A stretch of 62,151 bases of DNA from Halobacteriales archaeon QS_4_66_20 (GCA_003021015.1 PXRK01000035.1:1-62151); one strand, 5' to 3'. Positions 42,124-51,588 are shown, counted from the stretch's first letter. Translations and numbers: made by a program. The notes: generated by a model not told the origin, from the sequence alone.

Positions 42124-42303
42124 TTCAAATCCCTCGACCGCAAACACGACTCTCACGTTCGTTCGCTCGATGCGCCGGCCGGGATTTGAACCCGATGCCA
42201 GACCTCACTGCGTTCGGTCTGCCGTGATTCAAATCCCTCGACCGCAAACACGACTCTCACGTTCGTTCGAGTCGGTTATGCGCCGGCCGGGATTTGAACC
42301 CGG
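42124..42303. repeat. duplicated tRNA 3'-end segment (att-like direct repeat)
   Basis: ttcaaatccctcgaccgcaa and the following acacgactctcacgttcgttcg occur at 42124-42165 and again at 42228-42269. Each is followed by tgcgccggccgggatttgaa-cccg, which is the T-arm and acceptor 3' half of tRNA-Gly (42171-42194 partial; 42279-42302 in the intact gene). A partial tRNA 3' end in direct repeat next to the intact gene is the usual scar of integrase-mediated insertion and loss. Confidence 0.75.
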
Positions 42304-42349
42304 GCCATGAGCTTGGAAGGCTCAGGTCCTACCACTAGACCACCGGCGC
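42279..42349 (-). tRNA. tRNA-Gly (anticodon UCC)
   Basis: The minus strand folds into a 71-nt cloverleaf. The acceptor GCGCCGG pairs with CCGGCGC plus discriminator A. The D-arm region holds GGTCTAGTGGTAGGACC. The anticodon stem TGAGC/GCTCA carries loop CTTCCAA with anticodon TCC. The T-arm is CCGGGTTCAAATCCCGG. No intron is seen and CCA is not encoded. It lies downstream of the Trm9-like gene on the same strand. Confidence 0.95.
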
Positions 42350-42466
42350 TCTACCGCTTCGCCCGCGCCGAGGCTCGCGATTCCTGCGGAATCGCTCACC
42401 ACCGGTGCTCTACCGCTTCGCACCGAGCCCCGCGTCGCTTCGCTCGCGGGACACTGGCGCTCTGCC
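42339..42466. repeat. repeated tRNA 5'-end fragments
   Basis: caccggcgctctaccgcttcgc at the tRNA 5' boundary (42341-42362) recurs as caccggtgctctaccgcttcgc (42401-42422) and, more weakly, as cactggcgctctgcc (42451-42465). The tRNA start and its upstream flank have therefore been copied two or three times at roughly 55-60-bp spacing. Confidence 0.65.
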
Positions 42467-42520
42467 GTGTCTTTCCGCCGGGGGAATAAGGGCGTTTTCT
42501 TTTCCCCGAGTTCGCCACCG

Positions 42521-43273
42521 TCAGTCGGGATTCCCGACGACGGCGTAGCAGTTCCCGCTGGAGACGAACGACTCCTCGATCCTCACGCCGGCAGCCGTCA
42601 GGTCGGCCTCGAACTCGGCCTGCGCGTAGATGTGATAGAACCGCGGGACTGACTCGCCGCCGGGTAACGTCCAGTCGACCGTCGTGTCGAACCCCGTCTC
42701 CGCGTCCGCCGGGGCGTCGAAGCTGTCGTGGGCGGTGCTCCACGCACTCACGAACCCGCGACCGCCCGGCGCGAGCACGCGCGAGAGTTCTTCCAAACTC
42801 TTCACCCGCGTCTCGCGGTCCGGCAGGTGGTGCAGCGTCGCCACGTACAGCGCGAGGTCGACGCTCCCCGCGGCCAGCGGCAACCGCGCCGCGTCGCCCT
42901 GGACGAATGCCGCGCTCCAGCAATCTGTGGAACTGCGATCCCGCGCCTCCGCCAGCAGGTCCCGGCTCGCGTCGAGTGCGACGACACGCTCGACGACGTC
43001 AGCGAGGCGTCCGGCATGCCGGCCGTTGCCACAGCCGACGTCCAGCCCGACGCTCCCGCTGCCGTGGGGTGACCGCTCGCCGAGAAACGATTCCACCTCG
43101 GGCCAGGGGTAGGCCCGCGTCTTCGAGAAGTGCGAGGCGATTTCGTCGTAGACGGCCCGCACGCGCCGACGGGGGCGGTGTGCGTCGAGCGCCTCACCCC
43201 CGGCGGCACCGTCGCCTGCGGTGGCGTCGTCGCCGGTGGCAGCGTCGTCACCATCCCCGGAGCCGTCGGTCAT
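42521..43273 (-). CDS. Trm9-like SAM-dependent tRNA methyltransferase
   Basis: A 250-residue class I methyltransferase. The segment VYDEIASHFSKTRAYPWPEVESFL, followed by GLDVGCGNGRHAGRL, is the signature start of Trm9/ALKBH8-type enzymes, which methylate cm5U to mcm5U at tRNA position 34. Further motifs are FVQGDAARLPLAAGSVDLALYVATLHHL and VLAPGGRGFVSAWS. A low-complexity Asp/Gly/Ala-rich leader covers residues 1-30. It lies 6 bp after TyrRS and upstream of tRNA-Gly(UCC), a class of tRNA that Trm9 modifies in yeast. The activity is inferred from the family. Confidence 0.8.
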   Translation of the reverse strand: MTDGSGDGDDAATGDDATAGDGAAGGEALDAHRPRRRVRAVYDEIASHFSKTRAYPWPEVESFLGERSPHGSGSVGLDVGCGNGRHAGRLADVVERVVALDASRDLLAEARDRSSTDCWSAAFVQGDAARLPLAAGSVDLALYVATLHHLPDRETRVKSLEELSRVLAPGGRGFVSAWSTAHDSFDAPADAETGFDTTVDWTLPGGESVPRFYHIYAQAEFEADLTAAGVRIEESFVSSGNCYAVVGNPD

Positions 43274-43279
43274 CGGCGG

Positions 43280-44320
43280 CTACTCGTCGCCGTACGACTC
43301 GGGGTAGGCTTCGGCGAGCAGGTCGGGCTGGGCGGTCAGGCGCTCGCGAACCGGGTCGATAACCGAGGAGATGTACTCGGCGGCGGCCGGCTTCAGATCC
43401 GCCGGGTGCAGTTCCTCGCTGACGAACTCCGCCTCCAGGTCGCCGTAGCTGTCGTACACCAGGTCGCCGCCGTACTGCTCGGGCCGTTCGACCACGAACG
43501 ACTCGCCGCGCTCGTCCAGGATCGGGAATACGAGCAGTTCGAGGTACTCCAGCACGCCGTTGTCCACGGTCTCGCCCATCGGACAGTACGCGGCATTGAG
43601 TTTCTCCGCGACCGTTCCGGGGTCGTCGGTGAGGTTCACCTTCGAGCCCTCGTCGGAGGCGCTCATCTTGCCGCCCGTCAGCCCCGAGAGCAACGGCGCG
43701 AACAGGCAGACCGGCTCCGTCCAGCCGTAGTCGGGCAGGATCTCCCGGCTCAGCATGTAGATGCCACGCTGGTCGATGCCGCCGTAGGCGATATCCGCCT
43801 CCAGCGCCTTGACGTCAAGGGACTGCATTAGCGGGTACAGCAGCCCGCCCAGGGCGGGGCTGTCGCTGTCCCGGACGACCTCGCTGGCGGCGCGCTGCGA
43901 TCGGGCGATCGTCGTCTCCGCGGCCATGCGGTATAGCTCCAGGGTGTACTCCTCGTCTAGTTCGTAGTCGGTGCCGCGGACGAACGTGATCTCGTCGGGG
44001 TCGGCGCCCGCGGCGTCGATCATCCCCTCGATCGCCTCCCGGTAGTACTCCGAGCGCGCGTCCAGCAGGTCGAAGGGGCTCTTCTCGTCGTCGAGGTGGG
44101 CGTGCAGGTCCGCGATCAGCACCGTCACGTCGACGCCGGCCGAGAGGAGATCCGCGAGCTTGCGCATCGTCGTGAAGTGCCCGATGTGCATCTCGCCGGT
44201 GGGAGCGTACCCGATGTACGCTGACGGCGACCCCTCGGCCAGCAGTGCCTCCAGTTCGTCGGTCGTGACGACCTCCTCCGTGTGTCGTGTCACGAGGTCG
44301 AGCCGCTCGGCGGTCTCCAT
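43280..44320 (-). CDS. tyrS: tyrosyl-tRNA synthetase
   Basis: A 346-residue archaeal-type TyrRS. The class I signature HIGH is at residues 45-48 (GYAPTGEMHIGHF), and KMSAS at 219-223. Tyrosine-site motifs include YIGYAPTG and MQSLDVKALEADIAYGGIDQRGI. It aminoacylates tRNA-Tyr. The short C-terminal domain is archaeal/eukaryal in type, without an S4 domain. It is the first gene of a minus-strand group with the Trm9-like enzyme; the DnaJ gene is divergent, with about 100 bp between. Confidence 0.95.
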   Translation of the reverse strand: METAERLDLVTRHTEEVVTTDELEALLAEGSPSAYIGYAPTGEMHIGHFTTMRKLADLLSAGVDVTVLIADLHAHLDDEKSPFDLLDARSEYYREAIEGMIDAAGADPDEITFVRGTDYELDEEYTLELYRMAAETTIARSQRAASEVVRDSDSPALGGLLYPLMQSLDVKALEADIAYGGIDQRGIYMLSREILPDYGWTEPVCLFAPLLSGLTGGKMSASDEGSKVNLTDDPGTVAEKLNAAYCPMGETVDNGVLEYLELLVFPILDERGESFVVERPEQYGGDLVYDSYGDLEAEFVSEELHPADLKPAAAEYISSVIDPVRERLTAQPDLLAEAYPESYGDE

Positions 44321-44421
44321 ACGTTCGCTTCGCGCGCCTGATCGAATAAATGGTTTGCATCCACCTGGTCGAGAGGATCAGTTATTTGACGCTCTATGCC
44401 AAACGTATTTGCGAGAGGCCG

Positions 44422-45111
44422 ATGGGTGAGACGTTCTACATGGTGCTCGGCATCGAGACCGACGCGGACCGGGAGACGATCCAGCGCGCATACCGCGAGC
44501 ACGTCAAGGAGACCCATCCGGACGTCAGCGACAGCCCCGACGCTGCCGAACGGTTCAAGCGACTCACGACCGCCCGGGACGTCCTCGTCGACGAGCATGA
44601 ACGACGCCGCTACGACCGCATCGGCCACGATAGCTACGTCGAACAGCACGCCGGTGATTCGGCGTGGGCCGACGCTGACGCCGGGACCGCCGACCGGACC
44701 AGCCAGTCCGCCAGCAGCACCCGGACGCGTTCCCGGAGCAAGACCGGCCGCCGCGGCACTCGCCGGGAGCGTCGACGGTCGGCATCGACGGGGAGCCGTT
44801 CGCGTACCGTCGGCGGGTACGGCACCGACGGCTGGCAGTCTGCCTCCGAGGCGTACACGCGAACGCCGATGGACGTCGACGCCGGACGGGGATCGGTTCC
44901 GGACCGGTTGCTCGGGGTGGTACGCTCGCTCGGCCCGTGGCTGCTGGTCGACCTCGTGTTGATCTTCAGCGCGGTGGCGACTGGCTGGTTCTTTTACGGC
45001 ATAAGTCGTCACGTCGGGACCCCCACGCCGGCGCTGATCAGCGGGCTCGTGTTCGTCGTACTCGTGATCTGGCTGGCGCTGATGCACATGCTATTTGAAC
45101 TGCAGAGATAG
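44422..45111 (+). CDS. DnaJ-domain membrane protein
   Basis: A 229-residue protein with an N-terminal J domain (residues 1-65, MGETFYMVLGIETDADRETIQRAYREHVKETHPD) containing HPD at 32-34. A basic Arg/Ser-rich linker (residues about 95-145, SSTRTRSRSKTGRRGTRRERRRS) is unusual in such an acidic proteome. Two C-terminal transmembrane helices follow (LLVDLVLIFSAVATGWFFYGI and LISGLVFVVLVIWLALMHML). It would recruit DnaK to the membrane. The ATG at 44422 is preferred over one at 44350 because the J domain begins there. Confidence 0.85.
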   Translation: MGETFYMVLGIETDADRETIQRAYREHVKETHPDVSDSPDAAERFKRLTTARDVLVDEHERRRYDRIGHDSYVEQHAGDSAWADADAGTADRTSQSASSTRTRSRSKTGRRGTRRERRRSASTGSRSRTVGGYGTDGWQSASEAYTRTPMDVDAGRGSVPDRLLGVVRSLGPWLLVDLVLIFSAVATGWFFYGISRHVGTPTPALISGLVFVVLVIWLALMHMLFELQR

Positions 45112-45121
45112 CACGCGGCGA

Positions 45122-48100
45122 TCAGGAGATCCGGACCTGTTCGAGGTTGACGTCGATGGGGCTGTTGATCTCGCCTCCAACTGCGGTGCTTGAGTCGACT
45201 TCGATGGCGACGCGCTCGCTGTCGCTATTGTCCTCGCTGCGGACGGTAATATCACCCTCGTATTCGGTCGTCGTAGACCACTGCAACTCGATCTCAGTCG
45301 AATCATCGGACCCTCCCTGCTCGTCCAGATTCACTTCTTCGATGTCCAGAATCCTGCTCGAATCGGTCGGATGCTCCAGATAGATGTACTGCGTCCCTGC
45401 CGCGTCACCGACGTTCTCGACCTGGACCGTGAGGTTGAGCTGTTCGCCCACGGTCACGGGGCTGTTCGTGTCGGTGATATCGACCTGGAACTCCGCCGCG
45501 TCACTCGGCTCTACAGTCACAGCCTCTGTGGTCGAGTCGTCCTCAGTATGGACACTGATTTCCTGTGGATCGGTGTCGCCATCTCCGTCCTGGGTCTCCC
45601 AGGTGAGGTCGAACGTTCTCTCCTCACCCGGCTCGAGCGTAATCTTATTCTGAGCCAGGATCGGCGGGAAGTCGTCATCCTCGGCGAGGACAACGTACTG
45701 CGTGCCCTCGGCACCGCCGGTGTTGTTGACAGTCACCTCGACGTCCAGCGGATCGCCCTCCTCAACCGGGTCGAACGGTTCGACGTTCGTGATCTCGAAG
45801 TTCGGCTCGTCTGCGTCACCGGCCTCCTCGATGCTGACAAAGTCAGAGCCGGTGTCGTCGTCGGTGTGGACGGTGATCTCCTGTGGATCCTCGTCAGCGT
45901 CGCCGGCGTCAGTCTCCCAGGTGATCGTCCGTTCGCTCGTTTCGCCCGGTTCAAGATCGACTACAATGTTTCCGACGATGCTGTCCGTGGGGTCAGTCAG
46001 GTAGACGGTCTGTTCGTCGGACTCGTTGCCGGCGTTCTCGATTGTCACGTTGACGTCAAGGTCCTCGCCGGCGTCCACCGGGCTGTTGGTCCCGTCTATG
46101 TCGACCTGGAACTCGGAGTCAGGGGCGTCGTCATCCTCGCCGCCCTGCACGTCCACGACCTCTGCGTCGAGCGCGTCCTCGGTCGTAACCGTGATTTCGC
46201 CCTTGCCGCCGTCGTCCGAGTCAGTGTCCCAGGCGAGTTCGATACTCTTGCTGGGGTTGTCTTCGATCTCTCCCGGGATCGTCACCTCCTCGGTGTCGAC
46301 AGGGTTCCCGTTGGGATCCAGTAGAACGACTGTCTGGGTTTCTTTTTCCGGATTGGTGTTCTGGACGGTAACGTCGACTTCGAGTTCGTTCCCGATGCTC
46401 ACCGGGCTGTCCGTGTCAGTGATCGTCGGAATAAACGCGCCCTCCGCCTCGAGTTCCCAGAAGAACCGCGGGTAGTCGTCCGGCACGGCGACCCACGGAC
46501 CGTCCTCGTCCTGGAACGTAAGGTTACCGACCTTGTCGGGCGTCTTCACGTCCAGCCCGGTCATGTTCTCGGTCGTCCGCGGGATCGGATCGGCGTCTTT
46601 TTTCTGCTCGCCGTTACCGTGCGGGTGGAAGGTCCTGTCCCAGTAGACGCTGTCCCTGAAGTTGTCGTCCTCAATCTCCATCCGGCCGGCGATCGCACCC
46701 GCGTTGGGGTCGTCGTCGAGATCACTCCTGTCACACCCCGAATCTTCGTCGATCACCCGTTCTTCCTCTTTCAGTTCTAGCTCCCCGGCAGCCCAGTACA
46801 TCTGCAGGTTCTCGCTCGAGTAGTCCGATGTCCAGCCGATGATACCGCCGACCGCCGAGGCCCCCCGGACCGTAGCCAGGGAGTACGCCGTTGCGACGTC
46901 GGTGTTGAAGCCGGTCCCGCCGACAATTCCCCCGACACCCAGGTTGCCGTGGCTGTTCTGCCAGGGATGCTCGTTGTCCGCACACGCCGGGTAGCTGCCG
47001 ATCACCGTCGCGCGCGAGACTAGCCGGTTGTTCAGGTCGGCGTCGTGTCCGTGCCCGACGAGCCCGCCGACCTGCTGGTACTCGGATTCGACGTAGCCGT
47101 CGACTGAAGCGTTCTCGACGGTCCCGCCGGCTGCAGCGACCAGTCCACCGACGACAGTTTTGCCACGGACGTCGATATCGACCAGCCGAACGCTCCCGAC
47201 GGTCGAGCCTGCACCGACGTCACCGTTTTGCCCCGCATCGAAGTAGTTCGTGGACGCGAAGATACCGACGAAGCTCTCGTCCATCCTATCGATGTGCAGG
47301 CCTTCTATCTTGTTCCCCTGCCCGTCGAAGTCACCTGCGAACTCGTACGACTCGTTTTGCTCCTGGGCCCCGATCGGCACGAAGCCGTCGCCGTCGTTCC
47401 AGAACTGCGTGCCGTAGGCGTCGATATCGCCGTACAGGCGGTAATTCTGCTGCAGACTCTCCTGACGGGTGTCGTGGGTGGCGTCGGCGAACTCGATACA
47501 CTGGAGCTGGTCGACCGTCTCGACCTTCAGCCAGCCATCGCTGTCCTGCTCGTAGCTGACCGTGTCACACTGTGGCCCATCGCGCTCGACGAGGATCCGC
47601 TGTTCCAGCGCATCGTCCTCACTGGTGACCGTGATGTTTCCGGTACGCTCCGGCGAGTTTGACCACTCCAGGTCCCTGTTGGTGAAGGTCCTGGTCTCAC
47701 CAGGATCTATATTGCCAGTTTGGAAGGAATCGACCTTGTTCCCGTCGTAATCCAGGAGCTTGATACGCTGGTTGAGTTTCTCGTCGCCGACGTTCTCGAC
47801 TTTGACGTTCTCGACTGTCACGGTCCCGTCAGCGTCACGCTCTGCCTCAAACGCCCTGACGAGCAACTGCGATGCGATGTCGACCGACTGCGTGTCTCCG
47901 TCGTCCTCGCTCCGGACCGCGATTTCGTTGTCAGCTTCAGGGTCCAGATCCGCCGGGTCCGACCATTTCAGATTGCGGGTCGTCGACTCGTTTGCTCCGA
48001 GCGTGACCTCCCTCACGTCGACAACATTACCGTCGACGTCGTACAGCGCGATCAGTTGCGTGTCCTCGATGCCACCAGTGTTCTCGATCCTCGCGTCCAC

Positions 48101-50446
48101 GTTGAGGGGTTCGCCCTCCTCGACCGGATCGTCGACGGACCTGATCTCCATCTCGAAGGACGATTCGAGCGCAATGCTGTCGTCTACATCGACTGTTGCA
48201 GTGTCGCTGTCGTCTGCGCTCGCGACTTTCACCGTGTCCTTCTCGCCTGCGTATTCCTCGTCGGGTGCCCAAGCCAGCGTCACTGTGTCCGTCTCGCCCG
48301 GATCCAGCGTCACCTCGCGCACGTCAACCAGCGCGCCATCGAAGTTGAACAGCCCGATGTCCTGCGTTCCCGATGCGTTCCCGACGTTCTCGACATCGAC
48401 GTTGAGGGTCGCCGTGTCGTCCTCGAAGTCCACCGAGTAGAAATCCTTCTCGATGTCGACTGTGAAAAGCGGCTCGCCTGCACTGGCGTTATCGAAGACA
48501 GTCACGTTGGTTGCAGCGTCGTCGTCGTCGGACTGCACGGTGAGTTGGCCGTCAGAAATCGCGTCGCCAGACGTCGTATTCCAGGTAAGGTCGACTGTCT
48601 TGTTCTCGCCCGCGCCGAGGGAGACCTCCTTGCTGTCAGCGATCTTGTCGTCTGGTTCCTGGAGGTAGACGATCTGACTCCCGTCCTCGTCACCGCTGTT
48701 GTTGATCTCGGCGGTCACCTCAAGCTCCTCACCCTCGGTGACCGTGTCCATCGCGTCCGTGATCTCGACGCCGAACTGTGGCTCCTCACTGGTGACGTTC
48801 ACCGTGACGACGTCGAAGTCGTTCTCGCCGACTGCGTACAGGTTGACCTCGGATCCCGAGGCGTTGACGCTCGCGTCCGTGTCCGTCCACTCGAAGTCGA
48901 GCGTCTCACTCTCGCCGTCCTCGATTGTGAGGTCTCCCTCCCAGTCGACCAGCACCGGATCGTTACTCGTGTCGTCTCCCTCGAAGTAGTACAGACCGAT
49001 GTCCTGGGTGTCGTTGAAGTTCCCAGTGTTATTAACGTCAACTTCAACTTTGATCGACTCTGTCTCCGAAACTTCTCTATCCGGCGCCGGTGGGTCCGTT
49101 CCGGTGATATCGATCTCGAACGTGGTGTCGAACGTCGGCATCGGCGCTTCGTCAGGATACGCCTCGATTGCACAGAGTTCGAGGAGAGTCAATCCGGTAT
49201 CCGGGTCCTCGGTCAGCACGCCATCGCCGTTGGGATGCGTGCTGGAAATCTGGTTTTCTGCGACGATACAGGTGTGTGTTCCTTCCTCAAACTCATACTC
49301 TGCTGCGTTTCCTGAAGGACCACCACCGAAGTGATTGACCTGGTCAGGATCTTCTGGATCGGAATACACGGTCTGACCGCTCGTATTTATCCATTCTGCA
49401 TTACCGACGGGGGACGCATCTAGAATGAGCCACTCCCCCCTGGTTTCGTCATAAAAAGCAGTTTCGTGATGGCGATGACTTGCGGGATCGATCTCGAACC
49501 CATCTCCGGCCTTCTTGATCTGATGACTCTGATGACTTTTGTTGTACCGCTTATGAGCGAACTGGGACTGTCCTGCGTAGAGGATCGGATGCGTGAAGTT
49601 GGTAGTCGCCGGGAACGTCGCGGACGGCGGCACCTCGCCAAACTGGATCTGTACCTTCTCCGGGTCACCTTCGTAGGGGTAAATGACGTCGTCTGGGTCG
49701 GCTGTCATCCGTTCCTCCGCGTATCTCGCCCAGCCGTCAGCGAACTGGCTTTCGATGGTCACGTTGATACTGACGGGTGCCGTCGCGTTCGCCCCGGTGA
49801 TGTTCCAGTGAGGCGCAACTTCGTTCAGAATCCGCTGTTGCTGTGCCCGGGTATCCCCGACGTCGTGTTCGGCCCGAACGACCTGTCCCTCGTTGATCGA
49901 ACTCATCTCCGAGAGGTTGACGAACCCGAAGTCGAGCGCCTGGCCGTTGAAATCGAACGGCGGCTCGGAGCGCACGAAGGTATGCCCGTCGTGGCGCTCC
50001 CACAGTCCGCCACCCTGATACCCAGTTACGACACCATTGTCGTCCTCGTGCAGTATCGCCCCGAGCGTCATACTCACAGAGACGTTGTCGTAGCTGGAAC
50101 CGTCGTACGCCGCTACCAGATCCTGATAGCTCTCGTTTGTCGTAATGTTGACCGTGACTTTTCCCTCCTCCGGCGCGGTGGAGACGTCCGCTCCGGTGCC
50201 CTCCGGGAACTCGAACGTCGTCGAACTGTTGACCTGTTCCCCAGTTATCGAGTCGAGGTTCCCATCCATCTCCCCCATCGCGTCCTGGGCGAGTGCGTCC
50301 TCGGACTCGGTCGTGAGTTGATCGATGACAAACCAACCCCCTGCGACGAGCAACAGTGCTGTGATGAACGCGAGAGAGATGACTAAAACTGTGCCATATA
50401 TTTCTGATACTCCGCGCTGATCTTTTGCGAACGACTCACTACCCAT
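45122..50446 (-). CDS. giant type IV pilus-associated surface protein with CARDB-like and GLUG repeats
   Basis: A protein of about 1774 residues. The N-terminus DQRGVSEIYGTVLVISLAFITALLLVAGG is a pilin-like (DUF7289-type) signal/anchor helix. Residues 40-435 form a unique domain (SSTTFEFPEGTGADVSTAP). Five CARDB-like Ig units of about 100 residues follow (EGE.L.V...NTG...TQ..L...V.L..GE..T..L.W). A GLUG/beta-helix domain comes next (residues about 955-1340, FAGDFDGQGNKIEGLHI, VGGLVG, VGGIVGGT, VGGIIGW). Four more CARDB-like units end at NLEQVRIS. It is last in the pilus operon. It probably acts as an adhesin or minor tip pilin displayed on the surface. The ATG at 50446 was chosen over 50491 because it precedes the signal directly. 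Confidence 0.85.
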   Translation of the reverse strand: MGSESFAKDQRGVSEIYGTVLVISLAFITALLLVAGGWFVIDQLTTESEDALAQDAMGEMDGNLDSITGEQVNSSTTFEFPEGTGADVSTAPEEGKVTVNITTNESYQDLVAAYDGSSYDNVSVSMTLGAILHEDDNGVVTGYQGGGLWERHDGHTFVRSEPPFDFNGQALDFGFVNLSEMSSINEGQVVRAEHDVGDTRAQQQRILNEVAPHWNITGANATAPVSINVTIESQFADGWARYAEERMTADPDDVIYPYEGDPEKVQIQFGEVPPSATFPATTNFTHPILYAGQSQFAHKRYNKSHQSHQIKKAGDGFEIDPASHRHHETAFYDETRGEWLILDASPVGNAEWINTSGQTVYSDPEDPDQVNHFGGGPSGNAAEYEFEEGTHTCIVAENQISSTHPNGDGVLTEDPDTGLTLLELCAIEAYPDEAPMPTFDTTFEIDITGTDPPAPDREVSETESIKVEVDVNNTGNFNDTQDIGLYYFEGDDTSNDPVLVDWEGDLTIEDGESETLDFEWTDTDASVNASGSEVNLYAVGENDFDVVTVNVTSEEPQFGVEITDAMDTVTEGEELEVTAEINNSGDEDGSQIVYLQEPDDKIADSKEVSLGAGENKTVDLTWNTTSGDAISDGQLTVQSDDDDAATNVTVFDNASAGEPLFTVDIEKDFYSVDFEDDTATLNVDVENVGNASGTQDIGLFNFDGALVDVREVTLDPGETDTVTLAWAPDEEYAGEKDTVKVASADDSDTATVDVDDSIALESSFEMEIRSVDDPVEEGEPLNVDARIENTGGIEDTQLIALYDVDGNVVDVREVTLGANESTTRNLKWSDPADLDPEADNEIAVRSEDDGDTQSVDIASQLLVRAFEAERDADGTVTVENVKVENVGDEKLNQRIKLLDYDGNKVDSFQTGNIDPGETRTFTNRDLEWSNSPERTGNITVTSEDDALEQRILVERDGPQCDTVSYEQDSDGWLKVETVDQLQCIEFADATHDTRQESLQQNYRLYGDIDAYGTQFWNDGDGFVPIGAQEQNESYEFAGDFDGQGNKIEGLHIDRMDESFVGIFASTNYFDAGQNGDVGAGSTVGSVRLVDIDVRGKTVVGGLVAAAGGTVENASVDGYVESEYQQVGGLVGHGHDADLNNRLVSRATVIGSYPACADNEHPWQNSHGNLGVGGIVGGTGFNTDVATAYSLATVRGASAVGGIIGWTSDYSSENLQMYWAAGELELKEEERVIDEDSGCDRSDLDDDPNAGAIAGRMEIEDDNFRDSVYWDRTFHPHGNGEQKKDADPIPRTTENMTGLDVKTPDKVGNLTFQDEDGPWVAVPDDYPRFFWELEAEGAFIPTITDTDSPVSIGNELEVDVTVQNTNPEKETQTVVLLDPNGNPVDTEEVTIPGEIEDNPSKSIELAWDTDSDDGGKGEITVTTEDALDAEVVDVQGGEDDDAPDSEFQVDIDGTNSPVDAGEDLDVNVTIENAGNESDEQTVYLTDPTDSIVGNIVVDLEPGETSERTITWETDAGDADEDPQEITVHTDDDTGSDFVSIEEAGDADEPNFEITNVEPFDPVEEGDPLDVEVTVNNTGGAEGTQYVVLAEDDDFPPILAQNKITLEPGEERTFDLTWETQDGDGDTDPQEISVHTEDDSTTEAVTVEPSDAAEFQVDITDTNSPVTVGEQLNLTVQVENVGDAAGTQYIYLEHPTDSSRILDIEEVNLDEQGGSDDSTEIELQWSTTTEYEGDITVRSEDNSDSERVAIEVDSSTAVGGEINSPIDVNLEQVRIS

Positions 50447-50760
50447 GCTACCAGCATTATTATTGTTGACACAAATAAATATTCCGGACATCTTCTCGCT
50501 CCTTACACGGCTCTATCGGCTATTTACCGCGTAATTTGATGGTACAAAACAAGTATCATTAACGATATTCACTCGTATAAGATTATAAATACAACACCTA
50601 TGACGTATTTTTCCGTCAGAAGAAACAAGTTTAAAGATCATTTTCGGTAGCCACTCCGTCGCACGCTCTACTATCAAATATGATTTCACTCATGAGCCAA
50701 TAAAATGCTCTCCTCTGCTCAGGGAGGGGTATGACACCCATAGGGACGTTCGATGGGCAA
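50447..50760. other. AT-rich intergenic region upstream of the giant surface gene
   Basis: This is the most AT-rich stretch of the pilus locus and has no convincing gene. On the minus strand, tgtatttataatcttata (about 50571-50588) is a clear TATA-like sequence about 125 nt before the ATG at 50446, so the giant gene may have its own promoter. acgtatttttccgtc (50598-50612) forms a small inverted repeat. Confidence 0.5.
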
Positions 50761-51588
50761 TCACAGCGAGAGTTCGATGGTCGTGATGCGCACAAGCACC
50801 CTGTCGACGTTGTTGCACTGCCAAACGAAATCGTCGATCTCATTCCAATCCTGATCGTCCAGGTAGCTCTCCCACTGCTGTGGGTTGGCGCTGGCACTGA
50901 CGTTCAGTCGGATCGATTCGTCACTAAACCTGGCAACCTCCCGATGTCTGTCTTGAAGCTCGGCGGAGAAGATCAGTGTCTGGCCGAGGTCGGCCACCGG
51001 CGACTCGCCCGGCAGCCCTCGTGGGTTCAACGGCGGCGGTGACGACTCACCACCGCCAATATTGAAATTGTCCCCTGTCAGCCTGACGAGCGAGACGATA
51101 GCAGTCTCATCGGGAACGCACTCGAGTGACGGTGGATAGCGCGCACGAACTCCCGGTGACCGGAACACCGCTCCGCTCTCGTAAGCCAACGTCACGTCGT
51201 TCGGGGACCGCCGGAAGAGGTGCTCCAGTGAGTTAGTCTGGACCGTCATATTGAGCCGCTCGTATTTACTGTCGGTCACGTTGACGTTGATTGTCGACGA
51301 ATTGAGAAACACGGTACCTTCACCGGGTGCGATATTAAACGTCCGGCGGGTGTCGTCCTGCCGGTGGAGGGAGTCGAGCGTTGACGCGGCAGCGGCCAGC
51401 CCCCGCTCGCCGCTCTCGACCTGTTCGCGGTCGGAGAACTCGGCGAGGTCGCCGAACGCACCCAGTGAGACAATCCCGACTCCAAGGATGATGATCGCGA
51501 ACATCAACACGAACGCGATGATGTCCGAGGCACCGCTGTCGTGCTGGTCACCGGCCACGAATCCCGACGGTCCGTCAACGCCCGTCAT
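50761..51588 (-). CDS. pilus-operon membrane protein (pilin-like)
   Basis: A 275-residue protein with a single N-terminal helix, SGASDIIAFVLMFAIIILGVGIVSLGAFGDL, which is like a haloarchaeal pilin/pseudopilin signal. A secreted beta-rich domain follows, with the family-like VRLTGDNFNIGGGESSPPPLNPRGLPGESPVADLGQTL. The ATG at 51588 shares its first base with the preceding TGA (TGATG). It is probably a minor pilin or assembly component; the exact role is unknown. Confidence 0.75.
   Translation of the reverse strand: MTGVDGPSGFVAGDQHDSGASDIIAFVLMFAIIILGVGIVSLGAFGDLAEFSDREQVESGERGLAAAASTLDSLHRQDDTRRTFNIAPGEGTVFLNSSTINVNVTDSKYERLNMTVQTNSLEHLFRRSPNDVTLAYESGAVFRSPGVRARYPPSLECVPDETAIVSLVRLTGDNFNIGGGESSPPPLNPRGLPGESPVADLGQTLIFSAELQDRHREVARFSDESIRLNVSASANPQQWESYLDDQDWNEIDDFVWQCNNVDRVLVRITTIELSL

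Noticed and set aside
42166-42200. A second tRNA gene next to tRNA-Gly
   Set aside because: Only the T-arm and 3' acceptor half are present. No anticodon arm or 5' half precedes them, so it is a fragment.
47720-49315. A 531-codon plus-strand frame (and similar ones at 45371 and 49466) opposite the giant surface gene
   Set aside because: These are antisense shadows with Val/Asp/Leu-rich repeats that simply mirror the CARDB-like repeats. The minus-strand product has a signal helix and clear domain repeats.
50631-50897. Minus-strand 88-codon frame extending beyond the pilin-like gene into the AT-rich gap
   Set aside because: It overlaps the end of the real gene in another frame, and only its last ~35 codons are free. 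No recognisable family; probably chance.
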